Source of the DNA: F-183 sp036502165
GTDB taxonomy: Bacteria; Acidobacteriota; Terriglobia; Bryobacterales; Bryobacteraceae
NCBI GenBank assembly: GCA_036502165.1
Contig: DASXZC010000326.1
Span: 1-9,012 of the forward strand
Reading direction: 5' to 3'
DNA: 9,012 nt
Part shown: positions 6,275-9,012 of the stretch, in pieces
Position numbering within the stretch: position 1 is the first letter of the stretch
How the letters are laid out: the number at the start of each line of letters is the position of its first letter
The notes under the pieces: model-generated
Database searches by the model: none
Told to the model about the DNA's origin: nothing
The model's input: the letters and a program-made list of their open reading frames with translations, nothing else
Position numbers and translations under genes: made by a program

Positions 6275-7571
6275 GTTTGGACTCCAGATGGGCGTCGATC
6301 GCCTGCGCGGCGAGTTTGCCGTCCTGGACGGCCATGACGGTCGACGCGGCTCCACGCGCGCGGATCGCATCGCCGCCTGCATAGACGCCCGGGACGCTTG
6401 TCTCGAGTTGCTTCGTCACGCGGATGTAGCCTTGGTCAGTGGCGATCCCGATCTGCGCGGCAAGCGAGGGCTTCTTCTGTCCGATCGCCTTGACGATCTG
6501 ATCGGCGTCCAGGACGAACTCGGAACCCGCGATGGCAATGGGCGTGGGACGTCCAGATTGATCGGCTGTGCCTAGCATGATTCGCTGGCAGGTGAGGCCG
6601 GTGACTTGGCCGTCCACGATGTTGACCGCGGTCGGCTGCGTGAGGAAGCGGAACTCGACGCCTTCCTTCTTAATGAAGTCGTATTCGTGCGGATAGGCGG
6701 TCATCTCGTGATCGGTGCGACGGTAGACCATCGTCACCGTTTCGGCTCCGAGGCGCTTGGCGATCGTGGCGCAGTCGATCGCGGTGTTGCCGGCTCCGAT
6801 GACGACGACGTGGCGGCCAATTCGGGGGCCGCCGTTGGAATCGACTTTGCTTTGTTCGATATATTGAAGTCCGTCGAGGATCTGTTCTTCGCCGGGGATT
6901 CCGAGGTCCGGAGTCGCGCCCAATCCGACAGCGAGAAACACTGCGTCGTGGCGTTTGCGGAGATCATCCCATTTGAGATTCGAGCCGAGTTCCTGGCCGG
7001 TTGCGAGTTTCACTCCGAGACGTTCTATGAGTCCGGCTTCGGCCAAAGCAACGGGTACGGGCTCGCGGAGGCCAATGATGCCGTACGTCGACAATCCTCC
7101 GGCGAGCGAACGTTTCTCATACACAGTGACTGGATATCCGCGCCGTGCGAGTTCGCCGGCGCAACTGAGGCCCGCGGGGCCGGCTCCCACAACGGCTACG
7201 GATGACGTCTTCGACACGGATGCCTGGAATGGAAGTTGACCAGTCGAATACGCGTGATCCATCGCGTACCGCTGCAGGCGGCCGATCATGATCGGCTTGT
7301 GTTCGGAATTGAGGACGCAAGCGCCCTCGCACAATTCCTGCACGGGGCAGACGCGGGCGCAGGTCGCTCCCATAAGGTTCGAATCGAAGATCGCGCGGGC
7401 AGAGCCGGATACGTTATCAGTCGCGATTTTCTTGATGAATTTGGGGATGTCGATGTGCGTCGGGCAGGCGTGCGTGCAGGGCGCATCGTAGCAATAGATA
7501 CACCGATCGGCTTCAACGAGCGCCTCGTGGCGGGTCAGGGGCGGATAATGCTCAGCAAGGCGATCGTGCAA
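6267..7571 (-). CDS. preT: NAD(P)-dependent dihydropyrimidine dehydrogenase, subunit PreT
   Basis: Electron-input subunit: takes electrons from NAD(P)H through FAD and iron-sulfur clusters to PreA. The 434 residues resemble glutamate synthase small subunit and the N-terminal half of mammalian DPD. The cluster region reads CIYCYDAPCTHAC (C24, C27, C32, C36) and CARVCPVQELCEGAC (C71, C75, C81, C85), then IGRLQRYA. Gln100 aligns with the unusual glutamine cluster ligand of mammalian DPD (Q156). The FAD dinucleotide fold is VAVVGAGPAGLSCA (125-138) with the GGL and YGI segment at 158-165. The NAD(P)H fold is VVVIGAGNTAIDCA (255-268), and the C-terminal FAD contact is GVYAGGDAIR (395-404). The start is TTG (minus 7571-7569), supported by AGGGAG 8 bases upstream and an in-frame TAG 5 codons upstream; the next in-frame ATG is Met67, inside the cluster domain. 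First gene of the pyrimidine-degrading operon. Confidence 0.94.
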   Translation of the reverse strand: MHDRLAEHYPPLTRHEALVEADRCIYCYDAPCTHACPTHIDIPKFIKKIATDNVSGSARAIFDSNLMGATCARVCPVQELCEGACVLNSEHKPIMIGRLQRYAMDHAYSTGQLPFQASVSKTSSVAVVGAGPAGLSCAGELARRGYPVTVYEKRSLAGGLSTYGIIGLREPVPVALAEAGLIERLGVKLATGQELGSNLKWDDLRKRHDAVFLAVGLGATPDLGIPGEEQILDGLQYIEQSKVDSNGGPRIGRHVVVIGAGNTAIDCATIAKRLGAETVTMVYRRTDHEMTAYPHEYDFIKKEGVEFRFLTQPTAVNIVDGQVTGLTCQRIMLGTADQSGRPTPIAIAGSEFVLDADQIVKAIGQKKPSLAAQIGIATDQGYIRVTKQLETSVPGVYAGGDAIRARGAASTVMAVQDGKLAAQAIDAHLESKHG

Positions 7572-7579
7572 AACGAAGG

Positions 7580-7585
7580 CTCCCT
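7580..7585 (-). promoter_or_regulatory. Shine-Dalgarno site fixing the TTG start of preT
   Basis: On the minus strand AGGGAG is followed by 8 bases and then TTG (7571-7569). With the in-frame TAG just upstream, this makes TTG the only sensible start for preT. Confidence 0.75.
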
Positions 7586-7595
7586 AAAAGAATCA

Positions 7596-7633
7596 GGACC
7601 CCGGCAAGCGCAGACTAGTGGTTGCCGGAGTCC
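7596..7633 (-). promoter_or_regulatory. Leader hairpin upstream of preT, possible attenuator or operator
   Basis: On the minus strand GGACTCCGGCAA (7633-7622) pairs with TTGCCGGGGTCC (7607-7596) over 12 positions with a single T-G wobble and a 14-base loop. Beginning 3 bases after the stem is TTCTTTT (7592-7586), leading directly into the preT Shine-Dalgarno site at 7585-7580. A GC-rich stem followed by a T-rich run is terminator-like, so premature termination in the operon leader is possible. The same inverted repeat could instead bind a dimeric repressor. The structure is seen directly; the role is inference. The nuclease gene on the other strand begins about 70 bases away and could share the control region. 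Confidence 0.45.
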
Positions 7634-7705
7634 GTAGATCGATAGTGACAGCGTATCACACGAAGGATTGAGAATTTTCCGGCCTTGCGCCCACTAATAC
7701 AGCAG

Positions 7706-8506
7706 GTGAAGTACGACAATCTTCTGAAAACGATCTTCTTCGACGCCATGCCCGCGATGCTGCGGGCGCTCGACTGCGCTCCGGTGGCCGAGTACCTGAG
7801 CGTCGAGTTTCCCGAGCGGCCTAGGATGGTCGCCGACGTCGTCGCGCGCCTGGCGGACGGCAAAATCCTGCATCTCGAGTTCCAGCTTCGAAACGATCCG
7901 CGCATGCATTGGCGCTGCTACCACTATTTCGGCGCGATTCAGGAGCTGTGGGAGGACGCCGAAATTATCCAGATCGTCATTTATCTCGGCAACGGCCCGA
8001 TGCAGATGAAGCGCGAGATCCGGAAGCCGACGCTCGGCTACGAATACGAGATTGTGGACATGCGCGCCATGGAAGCGAGCGTCTTTCTCGAATCTCCGAA
8101 CGACGCCGAGCGGGTGCTGGCCGTGCTGTGTGAGTCCACCGACCCGCGATCGACGATCCGCGGGGTGCTCGCGTCGTGGCGGCACCTGTCCGACAAGACG
8201 CTGCTCGAAAACATCGGCCATCTTAAGACGTTGTCGAAACTCAGAGGAACAGGGATAATAGCGGAGGAGGAGATTAACCGAATGCCATTCGACATCGATA
8301 TGAGAAACCTTACGAGCTACGTTGATGGTGAGGCCGCCCTCCTGACGCGCCTGTTGGAGAGCTCGTTCGGCCCGCTCCCGGCCGAAACCAGGAAGCGAGT
8401 CAAGTACGCCTCGGTAGACGAGATTGAGGGGTGGGGAATTCGATTGCTCCACGCGCGCGATCTCGAAGACGTGTTCGCGGACGATCAATCCCGCCGCAAC
8501 GACTGA
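7706..8506 (+). CDS. Rpn-type PD-(D/E)XK nuclease / transposase-like protein with DUF4351 tail
   Basis: Belongs to the large family of Rpn recombination-promoting nucleases, often labelled PD-(D/E)XK transposases; members cut DNA, and some act in phage defence. The 266 residues begin MKYDNLLKTIFFDAMPAML. The nuclease core is VADVVARLADGKILHLEFQ (42-60), with acidic D44 and E58 and Q60 in the third catalytic place (ExQ rather than ExK). Beta-strand/helix segments follow to about 160. The C-terminal GEAALLTRLLESSFGPLPAE to VFAD part (about 208-259) is a good DUF4351 match. Many relatives have a long Glu/Arg-rich linker before DUF4351; here it is short. The GTG at 7706 is chosen because the family normally starts MKYD or similar. 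A TTG at 7685 would add MRPLIQQ; neither has a clear Shine-Dalgarno. The gene is divergent from preT and overlaps the convergent permease gene by 22 bases. No inverted repeats or target duplications were seen, so it is not evidently mobile here. Family assignment is firm; the start is less so. Confidence 0.85.
   Translation: MKYDNLLKTIFFDAMPAMLRALDCAPVAEYLSVEFPERPRMVADVVARLADGKILHLEFQLRNDPRMHWRCYHYFGAIQELWEDAEIIQIVIYLGNGPMQMKREIRKPTLGYEYEIVDMRAMEASVFLESPNDAERVLAVLCESTDPRSTIRGVLASWRHLSDKTLLENIGHLKTLSKLRGTGIIAEEEINRMPFDIDMRNLTSYVDGEAALLTRLLESSFGPLPAETRKRVKYASVDEIEGWGIRLLHARDLEDVFADDQSRRND
8263..8272 (+). promoter_or_regulatory. Internal Shine-Dalgarno-like site in the Rpn nuclease gene
   Basis: GGAGGAGGAG lies 9 bases upstream of an in-frame ATG at 8282 (Met193 of the nuclease). 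It contains the full AGGAGG consensus, whereas the main start has no visible site. It could start a 74-residue C-terminal protein (8282-8506). The caution is that the same bases encode Glu-Glu-Glu, which gives such a sequence by itself. Confidence 0.35.
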
Positions 8507-9012
8507 TTCGGATCTAGCGACGCCGCCTGATGCGCGGGGCGCCAACAAGCCGCGAAGGCGATCGCCGCGATCAACAATAAACCGAACAAGTGAACCCCCG
8601 GATCCCATGGATTCACGCCTATCAGCACGGGCGACAATTGACCCGCAGCGAGTATCGCGAGCCCCGCGCCTACAAGCGACGACGAGCCCACCAGCCATAA
8701 CGCGCGACGTCCGATCATCCACGCGATTTGCGATGGTCTCGCTCCGATGGCCATGCGGATTCCGATCTCCCGCGTGCGGCGTGAAACCGCAAAGGCCATG
8801 ACCGCATAAATTCCGATCGCCGCGAGTGCGAGCGTAATGGCGCCGAAGACGGTCAGCGAGATCGCCGCGACGCGTGAGGGCAGTAGCGGAAGATTCATGT
8901 GCTGTTCGAGTGTCTCCTCGCCATAGATGGTCATTTCCGGATCCATTTCCTGCACCAACCTCAGCCGCTGTGGGAGGGTTGCGTCAAATCCGGCACTGCG
9001 CGCGACCAATTG
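8485..9012 (-). CDS. ABC-type permease (MacB/FtsX-like), C-terminal part
   Basis: The 175 visible residues are the end of a membrane permease of the MacB/FtsX type, the kind present in many copies in Acidobacteria; they are associated with export or mechanotransmission driven by an ABC ATPase. After a periplasmic-type segment, three hydrophobic stretches can be seen (about residues 48-75, 98-124 and 138-156 of the visible part). Between the first and second is the family signature RRTREIGIRMAIGA (about 78-91), and the protein ends with a short cytoplasmic tail SLDPNQSLRRD, a variant of the usual DP...LR ending. The gene continues beyond the right edge, since the frame stays open to the last base; full-length relatives have about 800 residues. 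The last 22 bases overlap the end of the nuclease gene on the opposite strand, with no terminator between them. The transported substrate cannot be inferred. Confidence 0.88.
   Translation of the reverse strand, partial: QLVARSAGFDATLPQRLRLVQEMDPEMTIYGEETLEQHMNLPLLPSRVAAISLTVFGAITLALAAIGIYAVMAFAVSRRTREIGIRMAIGARPSQIAWMIGRRALWLVGSSSLVGAGLAILAAGQLSPVLIGVNPWDPGVHLFGLLLIAAIAFAACWRPAHQAASLDPNQSLRRD

Noticed and set aside
6275..6382. Upstream extension of preA
   Set aside because: The 36 added residues are Arg/Ser-rich shadow of preT, and family homology begins at the ATG at 6274, which has GGAG 7 bases upstream.
7685..8506. Rpn nuclease gene as an active mobile element
   Set aside because: Although the family is often called a transposase, I found no terminal inverted repeats or flanking direct repeats.
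7694..8722. 342-codon minus-strand frame over the nuclease gene
   Set aside because: Mirrors the Rpn nuclease, whose family motifs and DUF4351 domain are clear on the plus strand, and also runs into the permease gene in a different frame.

Overview
The window is GC-rich bacterial chromosome with short gaps and mostly ordinary housekeeping or catabolic genes. The right-edge permease fragment resembles the C-terminus of the MacB/FtsX-like permeases that are expanded in Acidobacteria. The Rpn-type nuclease carrying a DUF4351 tail also fits that kind of genome. I therefore infer an acidobacterium, possibly of the Solibacter/Bryobacter group; this rests on family resemblance, not on a marker gene.

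Layout, left to right. (1) Positions 1-504, minus strand: the N-terminal 168 residues of the succinyl-CoA synthetase beta subunit (sucC), cut by the left edge. (2) 632-1654, plus: a complete anthranilate phosphoribosyltransferase (trpD), standing alone without other trp genes. (3) 1655-1962: about 300 bases without a convincing gene but with three clear inverted repeats. It leads into a very small gene (1963-2076) with a strong ribosome binding site, encoding a 37-residue Thr/Pro-rich peptide I do not recognise. (4) 2263-7571, minus: a tight four-gene operon, read right to left as preT-preA-hyd-hyuC. (5) 7706-8506, plus: a PD-(D/E)XK nuclease of the Rpn/transposase-like family with a C-terminal DUF4351 domain. 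(6) 8485-9012, minus: the C-terminal end of an ABC-type permease, overlapping the nuclease gene tail to tail.

The central operon encodes the whole reductive pyrimidine degradation route. PreT and PreA form the NAD(P)H-dependent dihydropyrimidine dehydrogenase (uracil/thymine to dihydro forms). The hydantoinase/dihydropyrimidinase opens the ring, and the M20-family amidohydrolase removes the carbamoyl group to give beta-alanine (or 3-aminoisobutyrate), CO2 and ammonia. Junctions are an 8-base overlap, then gaps of 9 and 7 bases, so translation is probably coupled. The preT leader holds a 12-bp inverted repeat followed by a T-rich stretch just upstream of the Shine-Dalgarno site, a possible attenuator or operator.

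The items most worth a second look are the orphan small peptide and its palindrome-rich upstream region, a possible gene-within-gene in the Rpn nuclease, and the preT leader hairpin. I saw no CRISPR array, tRNA, rRNA or insertion sequence ends.
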